This document shows, piece after piece, positions 49,051 to 61,499 of a stretch of 64,000 bases of DNA. This DNA is from Ifrita kowaldi. Taxonomy: Eukaryota; Chordata; Aves; Passeriformes; Cinclosomatidae. The stretch's first letter is position 1. The number at the start of each line of letters is the position of its first letter. The translations under genes were made by a program, and so were the position numbers. The stretch is taken from assembly GCA_013398055.1 (NCBI GenBank), contig VZRS01006544.1, positions 434,258 through 498,257 of the forward strand. The letters run 5' to 3'. Below the pieces are notes generated by a model, which saw only the letters and a program-made list of their open reading frames with translations, was not told the DNA's origin and searched no databases.

Positions 49051-51129
49051 GCAAGCTAATGCTTTGTTTATTAATATTCCAGTCATGCCACCACCTCAGC
49101 ACAATTTGTGAGTATACTGGTGAAGGCAGTACCCATTAATGAGTTTTAAAAGTCTTAGTGCCTTTAAGAGGATGCATTTTTTGGGAAGCCCAAGGACTTA
49201 AAAAACTGAAAAAAAATTAGGGGAAGCCTTCTGAGGAAAAAAGAAACCCTCAGAAGAACAGGACAGAGCAGGGAGAGTGCAGCATAACAACAGTTCATAC
49301 CACTCACCTTGAGGCAGGAGCAAAAATGAGACTGGATAAGTGCTCTGAGACATCTGAGTAACCATGAGTGGCTGTGCTTATTGGACACCACAGCAGGGAA
49401 CAGCAGAAGCATTCACTTATATAGAGAGAACCCAAAAAAATGAAGTATGTATGTTAAGAAAGGAATATTTTCCACTACCTACAAGGAGAGAAATCTTTGG
49501 AGACATGGCTTGTGCCAAATATTTTCCTATGCTTGGTGCATCAGCAGGATTCTGGCAGGTGTCTTAGGAAAACAGAGCACATGTTTGTGCACATTCTGCA
49601 CCTCCTCTGGGAGACACTGTTTCTGCAGATGGCTGTTCGGGTTGTGTTTGGCGCCCACAGATTTTCACAGGAAAACACAGGAAAAAAACAATGGTGGTGG
49701 TATTAAAGGGTATTGAAGTATTAGGTGATATTCTTATCTGGGGAAGGCAGTAGAAAAGCATGACCAGAAACTCTGAGTAGCCAGAGGTTTACCAAAATAC
49801 CAGCAGTAAATACTGTTAAGCAGAAATAACACATCTGGGAGAAAAATTAGGATGTGAGTAGGCCACTATACAGCCATTTCCAACCCATTTGCTTGAATAG
49901 GCAAGAAAGCTGAAGACTGCTGTGCCTGCCAGGGAAGTGCTGACTGCTCAAGCTGTCCAGCTCCAAAGCAGCAGGATGCTCCTGGACAAGGGTGTCCTGT
50001 GGCTGTGGCCACGGTGCCCCGTGGCAGGCAGCCCGTGGTGGCTCATCAGGACCTGTGGCAGGTTGGGCAGCAGATGGATGTTTTTAGGCAGTGACTTTGG
50101 CTGGAGCACAGCTCTGCTCTGGCACATGTGAAGCCAGAGGGCGGTAACTGAGAAATCATGGGTACAAACAGAAGTGGTGCCACTGCACTCATGTAGAGAA
50201 GGAGGCTTCTGCCTGAAATCAAGGGTGAAAAGTAACCATGTTCTGTAAAAAGCAGAGGCTGTTGGGCTGACCATAAGCCATTGTCCCTAAGGACCTAGTA
50301 AACTTCTTATAAGGATTTGAAACTCATTTTTGCAGCTACATTTTAACCTTTAATTTAAAATCAAATGCAAATCTGGGAAAAATTTACAGCTGCAAATATA
50401 TTTTCTATACCACAAGTAGTCAGAGTGCAAAAACTGGAATTAAATTTCCCATAGGTCAGTCTGATAAAATAAAACAGTGTAACCTTGGACAAAATGATTG
50501 TCAGGAACTCAAGTGCATATTAGGAAAAGTACCACTATACTTTTTTTACAGTCTTCTCTAAATAATCAGAACTGATCTTTGTTGGTGGCAAGGTACTTGG
50601 CTAGTACCTCTAGTCTGGCAGTTATTTGTTCCTCTGAACTACTGGTGAGAACAAAAAGTAGTGAAATCCATGAGCAGTGGCCCATGTACAGCTTATTTTC
50701 TCACCCTGCTAAGATGGAGTTCCTGTTGTTTGGAAGCATTTTATTTAAAGGCACTGAGCAGTGATTCCAAAGGCACCATAAAAAATGTGCTTAAAAGGAT
50801 ACATGAAAGTCAACCAAGGGACTGAAAAATCTAAGAGAAGGGCCAGGGATGTTTTATATTGGCCTTAAATAAACAGTGCCATTGTGGGAAGTTAAATATG
50901 GTAGCATCTGCCAAAAATACTACTCAAGCAAAAGAGCCTATGTTGGTAGCAAAAGAAATATCTCCCCCTCTCTCCTCTCCTGGCATGAAGCAGGCGTAGG
51001 TTTGTTTATGTTGGCTATATAAACTTCATTGCTCCAAGAGAATTATTCTCAATTCCTGAAATAGACTCATTTGGAGATATTGGAATTAGAAAAGGACGAT
51101 CTCATGTAGTAACTCTGTAACACTGCAGC
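49051..51129. other. Non-coding DNA, nothing recognised
   Basis: A GC-richer patch at 49920-50150 has open frames on both strands but no splice signals or recognised repeat. Confidence 0.45.
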
Positions 51130-51960
51130 TGAGTTTTCTCCATTATCAGACATTGTGCTTAAGCTGGCACGGAGATTTGGAGGGGTGACCGACGCAGAGC
51201 TAGGACCCAATCAAGTTCTATTTTTCGAGAGAGTCTCATACAGGCGCAGACCCCAGGAGGGTATGCAATTTGAGTCCCAGAATGTAGTATAAGCAAAACA
51301 AAAAGGTTTACAACCAACCTGAGAATTTGAGACCTGGGGAGCACAATTTGTCCACTAACCGAGTAAACACGATAGCTGCATTTTACAGCTCCAAATTCAA
51401 GAGGTCATTCCTGCCTGAAAAAGTACCAGTGTGTGCTTAATATCTGTTGAATACCACTGTAATCTGAGCCTCAGCTGGTCCAATAGGCAGGTCACAGAGG
51501 AAAAATATCTCCAAAACACACAGAGATTTGCATGCAGAAGGACAACGCTCACGTGTCTAGAGAACCGCAAAGGGCAGAAGAGGTACAAAGACTTTGCCTA
51601 ATGCAACTGCAGCTGAACAATGGCTGGGAATCTGCTTCTTACATAAAGCAAAATTGCACAAACCACAATTTCTCCTCCTCGGGAACGCCGAGAGCAGTGG
51701 AGCTCACCTCCTGCCTGCAGCCGAGTTAGCCATTTTCTGCAAGGAGAACGTTACATTTAATCCAGCAGGGAGGTCCCCATTCAGGTCTCTTCCGAATGCT
51801 GCCTTTCAGCTTAATGTTTAATGATTCAAGCTGCCCTCATGCCTTTATGAATATAATATGAAAGGGCTGGAAAAAGAACTGTTTGCCTCTAAGATTCATT
51901 GCCATCAGATAAAACGATGATATTTATGTGGTGTATTATACTAAAGAAAATTACTCTACT
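51130..51960. promoter_or_regulatory. Candidate regulatory block (enhancer-like)
   Basis: Unlike its neighbours this stretch keeps CpGs and has dense transcription-factor-like words without repeats. Examples are a perfect octamer ATTTGCAT (51526-51533), a CACGTG E-box (51550-51555), and AT-rich homeobox-like words around 51810-51870. Open frames are short. Such composition often marks conserved non-coding elements, but conservation cannot be seen from one sequence. Confidence 0.3.
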
Positions 51961-52954
51961 GGGGCATAGCTCGGTGCTGGCAGAAACCATGAAAGTGACG
52001 CTAAATTTCTGGAACTGCTGTGAAAGACTGAAGAAATTTGTTATTTCAGTATCATGATAAGCAATATGGGCATTGAAATTCTATTCCATAAAAGACTGTA
52101 TACTAACATTCAATCAATAAAACCCTTTGTTTTGTGGGGTTTTTTCCCCCAGGGTTTTTATTCAGGTCATGCCTCGGAAATGAACAATGAGAACATAAAA
52201 TTTAAACTTTTACATTAAGCTGCTCAAGAGCTGAGAAGACTGAGTGCATGTAGAGAAAAATGCAGAGGATCTTCTATTCTCCACTTAATCATGCTGGTTA
52301 CATTTTTTCTATTGTTCTGACTAGGACACACACAGAAAGCAAACAGTATTTATAGTATTAAAAAAAAATTCAGTTGCCATCCTTTATGCTTTCAAATGGA
52401 AGATGTGAGAATGCCACAGGCTGAAATTTTTATTCATGTAAATATGTATTTTTGTGTTTCAAGTGTTTGTCAGGCCAGAAGAGTGTAACAAATTGAATTT
52501 GACAGTTAATTTCTAATCACCTCCTTTATCATCCATTGCAGTGCAGTAATAAATCCTACTTCACCTCTCCTTTGGACTCTTTTTATTCTAATCACTGTGT
52601 TTCCATGGCTGTTGTTTTCATACTTCAACCTCCTTTTCTAGGCTCTAACATGTGCTTCACGATCCATTATCAGAGTTCCACTGTCTTGCAAAGCCCACAA
52701 ACACCTAACATTTAGAAATACTACATTAACAAAGGGAAATGAGTCTGTAATTGGATTTTTCTCAATGTATTTAGTACATTCAGTGATGTATATCCTTCTA
52801 CCATGTCATCTTCTGGCTTGATTCACACAAGAAAATGGTTAGCAACTAATAAAATAAGCTGATGAAACATTTTCAGGATCACTGTGTCCAGCAACAACCC
52901 CCTGGGCCAAGAATGACTTGGGAACAAGGGCAGTGAAGTTGTAATGGGAGGGAA

Positions 52955-53345
52955 TGGAAATTCTACTTTGCATAAGGAGGCCAGAAGAGCTTGACATATT
53001 TAGTGTAGCAAAACAAAAGCTGATACAGAATGTCATTGCTTTCTATAAATACATCGGGAGGTTAAACATCAAGGAAGGAAAAGATCTTTTGAAGATAAAG
53101 TACAGTGTTGGCACAAGAACAAATGGGCATAAACTGCCCATGAATGTATTTTAACTGGAAGCTGAAAGACATTATGTAGCCAGTTGAGCAGTCATTGCTG
53201 GAGAGAGCAGACTTCCAGTGCAAGTATGGGGGCACAAGAGGGGCTGTAAGATGGAGTGTGAACAGCTGAGGAAAGGCATTGTGTGATGTGGCCTGGGGCT
53301 AGCGGGGGACTGGGCTCCAAGACACAGGGGGTCCCTTCCAGCCCT
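52955..53345 (+). mobile_element. Ancient CR1 LINE 3' region
   Basis: Diverged but ordered matches to the old amniote-type CR1 3' part: 'gaagagcttgacatatttag', 'ttgctttctataaatacatc', 'ggcacaagaacaaatgggca', 'taaactgcccatgaatgtat', and a closing 'gggggtcccttccagccct'. The small open frame over 52954-53154 is the translated CR1 remnant, not a host gene. Confidence 0.7.
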
Positions 53346-53374
53346 CTGTTCCTTTGTTTTAATTTTTCTCAAAG

Positions 53375-53470
53375 GTATTTGGAGATTCTGCATGGTGATG
53401 TCTCACAGCTGGTAAAGGATATGGCTCAGAGAAGAAAAAGAACTAAGCAACATGTTTTAGCTCTCCAGAT
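53375..53470 (+). CDS. Weak candidate exon, unidentified gene
   Basis: Right after the old CR1, a T-rich tract ending in CTCAAAG could be an acceptor at 53374. A GAT|GTATGT donor follows at 53471. Between them one frame is open for 31 codons: YLEILHGDVSQLVKDMAQRR then KRTKQHVLALQ, a basic amphipathic helix pattern. Phases are one base in, two out. It is on the plus strand, opposite to the other candidate exons. The product is not recognised. It may be chance or an exonised sequence. Confidence 0.2.
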
Positions 53471-54389
53471 GTATGTTATTACTTTATTCCCAATTCACAG
53501 GAAATGAACAATCATTTAGTACTGACAGGTACATACTGGAACTTACTATCTTTCTTTTAAACCTTAAAATAATGTACTACAGAAGTTTAACATTAACCTT
53601 AAAGTAGACTTCACAGTTTTGCCAAGGTTACTGTGATATCTTGTGAAACCTATGGAGGAAAACAGAAGAAGAAGGAGGCAGCAGGCAGAAATTATATAAA
53701 TTGCTGCCAGAATGGCTGAAATGTTAGCAAGGTTAAAAAAAACCCCCATCATCCAAAGCTCTTCTGCTCGCAGAGATATCTCAATGAAAGGTCTCTTGGG
53801 AGCTGCAGAAGGTTAGGTTGGTCTGATTTTCATTGGGGTGTAACCCAAATTACCTTCTTAGTAGACAATTAGACAAGACAAAAGTAATGGTAAAAGCACC
53901 AAGTGTCTCACTGAATCAAAGGACTACAGTTTGTTAACTGCATTAAGTGGAGTGGGTTGCAGCTATATAAGGGTAGGTCATTTCAGGTCTAAGACAAGGT
54001 CAGTGTTGTTTACCAGGATGATTCAGTTTGGCTTTTTACATAACTTTTTAGTGTTTGCCTCTGAAGAGGTGAAGGTTAGGTATAATAGCAACTAAAGAAA
54101 AACTCAGGCCAATACTTTCTAATGTTGCTAGAGAGTTCAGCATGCCTTTCCTTAAAAACAGATAAGGCTGGGCACTCAAAAGCAGGCAAGTATCCAGCTT
54201 TATCAGCAGCCAGTTTGTCTAAAGGAGTAATCTGAGTGGCGTCTAAAAGCCAGCAGGCTGCTGCTCAGAGTGTCACCATTCCCACTTGCTCCTTTTCCAC
54301 TGAGCAAGTCAATGCCAGAAGGGACATTGGAAAGTCTTGGTTTTCCCAGACATGCCTTGAACTGGCAAGTCAGGAAGATTTCTAAATAG
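53471..54389. other. Non-coding DNA, nothing recognised
   Basis: No repeat or exon recognised. Confidence 0.45.
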
Positions 54390-55540
54390 CAAATGGAAAC
54401 AGAACCATTCAGGTTGAAAGGGTCTTCTGGATGTCACCTTGCCTAACCTGCTCTTCAAAGCATGGTTAGCCTGCCCAGCTGAGGTTTGAGTATCTCTAAG
54501 AACAGCTATCACAATCTCTCTGAGCAACCTGGCCATTGTTCAACTATTCTCACTGGGATTTTTTTCTCCCATGTCTGATTGGAATTTGCCATTCTTACAT
54601 TTGTCTTGCCTGTTATCTTTCTGCTGTGCAGCTTCAGGAAGAGTCAGTCCCATCTTCTCTGCAGCCATTCCCAAGGTAACTGAAAACAACAGTGAGATTT
54701 CTCCTGATCCTTTTCATCCCCAGGCTCAGCAAAGCCAGTTCTCTCAACCTCACTTTATTGTCTCTTGCTTCAGCCCCTTGAGCATCTTGCTGGCTTTCTT
54801 CTGGACTCTGCCATGTATCAGTGTTTCTGTTGTACCAGAGGATCCCATGCTGGACGCATGATTTCATACAAGGGCTCATGATTGTCAAGGGGAGGAGAAT
54901 AGTCCGTTCCTCTGACCTTTGGCTTTACTGTTACAGCCCAGTATGCAGAGGCACACTACTGACATGTTCAACTTGTTGCTCACCAGGACTGCCATCTCCT
55001 TTTCTGGAGAGCCAGGACGAGTCCAGCTGTTGGGTTAATTCAGCCCAGGTGTAGCTTTTGTGCTTTCCTTTGTTGAACTGCAAGAGTTTTCTCATGGCCC
55101 ATTTCTCCAGCCTGTTTATGTCCTCTTAAATGGCAGCTCTGCCCTCCAGAATAGTGACCCCTCTCCCCAGTTTGATATTATCTGCAAATATGCTGAGAGT
55201 GCATTATAGATTATTGTCCAAGAGACTGAGTAATATATTAAACAGCATCAGCCCTACTGTTAAATCCAGTAAACTATTCAACTAGTTACCAGTTAAACTG
55301 AACCATTGGTTAATTTTCTTTGAGCCTGAAAATTCAGTCAATTTATCACGGATCTTCAAGTCCAGCCATCCATATCTCCTCAGTTTGGTTACAAGGATGC
55401 TATGGGAAATCATCTCTGAACAATTAAATCAGGGGAAATGCCATCCATTGTATTCCCCTCATGTACAGAGCCAGACACCTTATCACAGAAGGCAACCAGG
55501 CTAGCACAATTTGCCCTTAAACAATATCATTTGGGTTTTA
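54390..55540 (-). mobile_element. Ancient CR1 LINE (minus orientation), about 1.1 kb
   Basis: The plus strand gives the reverse complement of an old CR1. The 3' end is at the left ('aaccattcaggttgaaaggg', 'ctaacctgctcttcaaagca'). It then passes through 'agccccttgagcatcttgct' and 'cccagtttgatattatctgc' to 'aatatattaaacagcatcag' in ORF2. It is well diverged with many frame breaks, so it is an old insertion. Open frames in this interval on both strands are remnants or shadows. Confidence 0.75.
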
Positions 55541-58500
55541 TTCTGAATTTCATATTAAAATTCTGAAATTACCACCTTTTCCCTCCAATATCCTCCTTCC
55601 AACAGTGTAACTCCCACTATATTACTAACATGGTTGGGTTTTATTCTTGAGGCAGGATCAGCTACCTAACACTTTCAAATCTCTGTCACCAAGACTCAGA
55701 AGCTGTCCTGAAAATCATCCTGATGTTTGCTCATGAATCTTTTCAAACACCTTTAAAAATAAGGCTAAGCAGGGGCCCCTGCCCTTCCTTCATTCATTCA
55801 TTTTAGATGAGCCAGAATTAAAGATACAGGTAGGAAAGCTAACTTCACTTTTCACTTTCCATTTCTATATTTTTCCCTGTGTGCACGTACATTTGTTTCA
55901 CTAGAATCTGAGAAGTCTCTTTTCCTCTTTTTATGCTGTGCTAGGAAAGATAATAAATGGACTAGCACCCTTTTTTGGTTTTTTTTGAGCTTATGCACAT
56001 CCTCATTTTCTTTTCACCTTTTTTTTTTTTGATGGATATTCATGTGCCTTTGGCTACACTGAAGTCTTGCAAGTAACTGTAAGGCTGAACTACCTGCAGG
56101 TAATTTTTAGTACCCTCAGAGGAATGTAGTTAACTTCAACTCATCTCCAGTCTGAGTTGGTGCTTTTTGAAGTAGGTCTTCATGGGGTGAACAGGAAGAC
56201 TATGAGGGTTTTATTATAGTTGGCTTCCTTTACTGCATTAGCGTTTATATTTTCCCAGTAGAAATCCCCAAATTGAAAATATAGAGGTGTCAGCTAGCAC
56301 CACTTTATTCAAGGTTGTGTCAACATTTCCTATAAACGTTGTTTTTCTAGGGTTTATAACTAGACCGTAAAAATGTGCTCAATGCAGAAACTTGGCATAG
56401 AAGAGTTCAGCCTGGGAGAGAATTTTCACAGTTAAAAATTAAAAAGTCCACTCAGCTGGTTTTAACTAATATCCATGTAATTAAATGGAAATTAGTTGAT
56501 TTAAAGATACATTTTTACAGCATAATTCAAAGCAAGCTTTTATTTAAAAGAATAAATTCACCAAGGGATTATTTCATTAATGTTATCTTGTTGCACTCAG
56601 TATTTTTGAAAAAGTCAAAATTACTAAGGTATTGCACACTAGGAAATAGTGACTACGTCTGCAAGTGCTGGTTTGTATAAGCCTCTTCGCTACACATAAG
56701 GGAATATTTTTAATAGGTGGGGCTAATAGTGCATAATATGATGTTTGCACAATATTTCCTATTATTAAATTGCATTTTGAGACATTGTCAAGTTTTAACC
56801 ATTTGGGATGATATTTCATATTCCAGGTGTATGCCTAAGGTGGAATTTTTGGAAAAAATTTTGTCAAAACAGTTTAGCAGATTCTGGGACCAAGAATTGA
56901 GAAAATACTTTGTTTTGTTCATATTACCCAAAAAATTATAACAAACGTTTTTTCAAAAAGGCCCAGTTTCTCAGGAGTTTGTAGCAGTGACTCAAAATGC
57001 AGGAGTGGAGCAAAGTGGCCTTTTCTGTTGGGAAATGCCTGCTGCTGTTTTTGTAGAAGTCTCTCATTTAGGTCCAGTTAGAAACTTTTGGAATAAAACC
57101 TACTTTGCCCATGCTAAGTAGAGACATTTTAATTTAGGAATTAATATCTCCATGCATCCCACCTTTAAGGCACACATGCAAGTTTCTCAGGGCTGCTGGA
57201 GTGGATGAAAGAAGATGCTGTTTGTCCACGGAGAGTGACTGCACATGTTCTATCCCCTCACAGCTCCTGCCTGGCCCAAAGCTGGTATGTGCATCATCTT
57301 TACCCTGAGCTGAATGTACTCCTTCCAAAGTCAAAGAAAGTTAATTTCTCCAAATTTGGATGCTCAAGTAAAAGTCAGGGATGGGAAGAAACATCCCTGC
57401 CAGAATTGAGGCAGTGTAAACAAGGAATTCTTTGGAGCAGCTGGAAAGAAGGCAAAAACTTGACTAAAGGAAAACAACAAACAGATGGTTGAACCAAGAA
57501 GTAGAAACTGATTAGGAGCAGGAATTCACTGACCAAAGAGCAGGGGACGTGACAGTGGTGGGGGTCTGGGCTCCTCGGGTAAGAAGACTGAGACTGAGAG
57601 CCAGCATCTGGGACTGTGGCAGATGTTGTGAGAGAACTGGGCAAGAAAAAAAATGCTCTTTCTTGAGAATATATGAGCCTATATCTCATAGGTCAGGCCA
57701 GGCCAAAGTTTTAGACACACATCTGAATTTCAGAGGATGAGTTGTGAACTTTGAGTATGGAGCCAAGCACTGCTCCAGACACTAGGGAGTCCTGGATGGT
57801 GACTTGTAAATCCAAGAATTCACCCTCTGGATGTTTTTCTCCTTTTCTAATACTTTAAAGACACTAAAACTGCATTATGGTGTACTGTCAGTGTCAGTGT
57901 TTTGCATATGCAGTTGATGTGACTGAAGTAAAGATCTTCAGTCATCACTGGGGAAGAGCTGCTCCCCACAGCTGGGAGAGGACAGCATGGACTTCTGCGT
58001 GGAAACAGCAGAGGAGTGCTCACAGGGCAACATCTTACAAAGTTCAAGGCGATGTTATGAATAGTCCTATGGTCCTTGTTCCAGATGTAAACCAAAACTT
58101 GGTCTCCTAAATGTCTTTCTTCTGAGCAAATAGCAGAACAATGGCAGAGTGAAAGATCTAAGAGAAACTTTCTTTGGTGTTGAGCTCCCCGAGATGGAAA
58201 TACTATACATACCAATTAAATACAGCCAGGCTGTTTGAACTGCTGTGTTTTAGTAAGCAAGCAGTATATCACAGCAACACCTGAGGGTGCTGCTTTGATC
58301 ACAGCCTGTCAGCATTTCCGCTGTGAACTTTGTTTATTAGAGGTAGGCTGCAAAAGATCTCTCTATGCTGAAATTTCAGTGCAAAGCCTGTCCCAGTCAT
58401 CAGTTTAGAGAATCAGGAGAATAGAAGCTCACATAATAATGTCATACTCCTGTGTGGGATTTTCTTTTTAAATCTGAGGCTTTTCTCCTGGAAACTAAAG

Positions 58501-58850
58501 TTTCTATATCATCTTCAAAGTGCATTAATCCTTACAGCATACTGAAGAAGAAAATCAAACATCTGAATTATTTAGAGAGGTGCTTGAATGGCTGAAAAAC
58601 TTCTCATCAAATTTTCATCCCTTCATTTTGTACAGTTTTCAGGACACAAACTAAGCATTCCTCATCCTGTCTTCCTGCTGGACTCCGAGGTGGTTAAACC
58701 ACATCTAACTGGAATAAAAGACGGGGTGGGGGAGAGAAGAGAAAGGAAGTGTCACATCCTCTGCTGTGAATAGCTAACACGCTCACAGCTATGCTGAACC
58801 GAATGCTCAAATCCTTCATCCGCCTGCTTTGGAGCAGGCGCCTGGGATCG
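55541..58850. other. Non-coding DNA, nothing recognised
   Basis: GC content rises somewhat from about 57150. No convincing exon, repeat or RNA gene was recognised. Confidence 0.45.
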
Positions 58851-58940
58851 GGTGTCTCTGCCGCGCACTCTGATCACTGGGTCTCACTGCCGGGTCTCTC
58901 CCAGGCTCCCCTGCTGAAGCCGCTCTGCTTTGTATGAGCT

Positions 58941-59045
58941 GATTAAATATTCAGAGGATGGGAATGAAAAGGGCTCTGCGGCTTGGGGTGGGGGTGCTCA
59001 TCCAGGAGGCCGGCTCCCAGTCCCCGTGCCAATGAATATTTAATC
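58941..59045. promoter_or_regulatory. Inverted pair of an AT-rich 13-mer in GC-rich DNA
   Basis: GATTAAATATTCA (58941-58953) recurs as its exact reverse complement TGAATATTTAATC (59033-59045), 79 bases apart. The pair lies in a GC- and CpG-richer context. The words resemble homeodomain or POU-type sites (TAAT and ATGAATATT cores). The arrangement suggests paired factor-binding sites rather than a repeat remnant. Confidence 0.5.
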
Positions 59046-60549
59046 GCTTTGTACGAAGTGGAAGAGTTTCAAAAGGAATCCCTGAAAATCTGTAGCTTGG
59101 CAGCTCGGGTATTTAACCGAGAAGAGTCTTGGGTCAGAGCCCCTTTTCAGTATTGTGCGGGAGAAGGGATTTAGCAGTAAAACCCTGAGAAATGCTTTGG
59201 CCACTACAGTCTTCAGGACGCAGCTTCAGGGTCGTTGTGTGAGAGCTGGCTTCGGCAGCCAGCTCAGAGGAAGGAGCGCTGTCCTTCCCACCCCAATTAG
59301 CCGTGTGTGCCCTGCTGGGCTCCGAGCACTGTGATCCCTCCCAGGCAGTGTGCAAGGACCTCAAGACACCCGCACTGCACGGGCTGTGGTGGGGGGCCGA
59401 ACTTCGCCATTGCAATATAGATACCTCTGAGTCCCTCGGTGGCTTTTGCGCTGGGGCTGTCGCTCAGCAGTGTCGTTTTTCACCTTCCCGAGAAGCATCC
59501 AGCGATTTCCTTGGGCTGAGGTGAGGTTGTGCGCTCGCTGCCGGTGAGGCACTGCCAGCTGAGAGGACAGGGTCTGAGCAGGCCCTCCCGGATGAGGTTG
59601 GAGTTGTAGCGTTGGACAGTTTGTACTGCCCCTTTCTTGGTCAGTGGCTGCCTTTTGGAAAAGAGGACATTTTAGAGAGCCTAGCATCTTTTATTGGTAC
59701 AATATTCATGAGACAAAAAAATAAAAAAAGAGTCTGTTTTATGATCACAGCAACCTTCACTACATATTTTTATAACTGCATAGGAACAAGTAACTATGTT
59801 ATGATAAACTGGAGTCACTTTGTATCTCCACCCGTTTATAACTATAGGTACATGTATATATCAAGTAACATAAACATACGAGTGTATACATGCATCTTTG
59901 TCAATAAAATTCAGTGCTCACACAGTCTGGAAGTGATCATGCCTGGCTATCAACAAAGCTGTCCTCCCCAGCGCCCTGCCGAACATTGCCATGGCTTATA
60001 GTATCACTTCAGCAATCAAACGACAAGTTCATTGTGGATGAAACCCCAGCCTGGATTCAGAGAAATATTTACAGATGTGCTTAACTTTCCATGAGTGAAA
60101 TTCCACCCCGTTTAGTAACGCACTTGATTTCAGCAAGATCCAGCTGCTGCTCCAGGGCTGACATCCCTGGCTGTGCTGGTCCTTCTCTGAAGCAACCTGG
60201 GCACATTGGTATTACCTACAGATTATTGGTTTTTTATGGGAGCTTGATGAAAAGAGGACTAGTTGTTCTTTATCAGGTTTTGTGGTGTGGGAGAGAGAAG
60301 CAGCAAGGACTGCATAAAGGACACCAGGGGGGCTGCCTCCATCGTGCTGCTGGAGCCCACACTGCCCTGCCCTTCCTGCAGCACTAACCCTTCGGGCTGA
60401 GCTCCCCGGGAAACTGAGGCAAGCGCTGGCCAGAGCTGCGGGTGGGCTCCTGGGGGTCCCAGGGGGCTGCACGTGCTGAAGGGCCCGGCTTCTCGGCCTT
60501 CCCGCAGGGCTGATGCTCCCCTCCAGAAACGTGACCTGGGGGAGCACCC
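59046..60549. other. GC-rich non-coding DNA upstream of a CpG-rich island
   Basis: No clear exon. The stretch at 59680-60090 returns to AT-rich sequence. Open frames reflect base composition. Confidence 0.4.
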
Positions 60550-61210
60550 TCATCTGCCTTCATCCCTCCTCTGCCGGGTCACGCTCTCAGTGTGAGAAAC
60601 CGCACCAGCTTTGGAGTGAAACCGGACCCCGCACGCCCGGTGAAGGTGACCAGATGTCATGGTTTCACCAGCAGCAGTAGCCCCCGGAGGAGAATCGCCC
60701 GGTCGCCAAAACGCCCCACTCTGCCAGTCCCCCCGCGCAGATGGCCAACTTGGGAATCCCACCCCAGCGCTGTCGCTTGGGAGATGCCGATCGGCCAAAT
60801 CTGCTGCTGTCAGCGAAAGACAAAACCTCTCCCAAGCCGTGCGGCTGGCGATAAAAGGGAGCGGGCACAGGAGCAGCCCCGTGGAGGCCCCTCGGGAACA
60901 ATGGCAACCCTTTCGGGAGCCGGCGAGGCAAGGCTGGACAAAGGCTCACGCTGCCCCCAAACTCCAGCTGCTGCCTCAACACAAAACAGGGGGCTGCAAA
61001 TTTGGTTTCTTTCATCTAAATCCTCTTAAGCGGTGCGAACGCGGAGAGCAGGCGAGCACCCTCGCGTGTCACACTCCCTCCCTCGGCCGGCAGTGCGCGC
61101 AGCCTCGAGTGCCGGGCGACAATTTATTGCGGGTTTATTCGACTTTGTAGGAACGGGGCGCTTTCCGTGGTGGAAGCGGAGCAGGGAAACGGGCAGCGGA
61201 GGGACATGGA
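60550..61210. promoter_or_regulatory. CpG-rich island, possible promoter
   Basis: About 660 bases with many CpGs in GC-rich DNA. A TATA-like ATAAAAGG lies at 60851-60858. An ATG in good context (ACAATGG, ATG at 60901) opens a 42-codon frame ending at 61029 that resembles no known family. Whether this marks a gene start, and on which strand, cannot be told. Multiple long frames on both strands are caused by high GC. Confidence 0.45.
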
Positions 61211-61373
61211 GAGTGTTGACCAGAGAATTTGTGCCTGCCCTGCGCTGTTTTGCCTGGAAAAGGCTGAACTTTTCGTGTTCTGAAAAGCCAGATGAACAGC
61301 ACAAGTCATTAGTCACCCAGGTATTTACAGTGTTTTTCCTATTTCCTTTCTCCCATGGCCTCTGTGGTCAGCA

Positions 61374-61499
61374 GTATAAAATTCCTAGGCACTCCCACCT
61401 AAACACAAGTTTCCTGTTTATGCTCTCAGTGGCTTTTATGTTTAGCTGTTAAAACCCGTTGTCTAAAGTACCATAAAACAATATGAACAGAGGCTGCAG
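61374..61499 (+). promoter_or_regulatory. TATA box and possible first exon
   Basis: A canonical GTATAAAATT (about 61374-61383) would place a start site near 61405. An ATG at 61483 begins M-N-R-G-C, and the frame runs into a textbook CAG|GTGAGC donor at 61500. The spacing of TATA box, short leader and strong donor is what a first exon with a short coding start, or a non-coding first exon, would show. No downstream exon was found within the window. Confidence 0.28.

Noticed and set aside
49922..50274. Frames on both strands in a GC-richer patch
   Set aside because: No splice sites, no recognised domain, no repeat match.
52954..53154. 66-codon frame that looks protein-like
   Set aside because: It matches the ordered landmarks of an old CR1 3' region, so it is a fossil of the element.
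57375..57740. Frames of about 100 and 63 codons on opposite strands
   Set aside because: Overlapping chance frames without splice signals or domain features.
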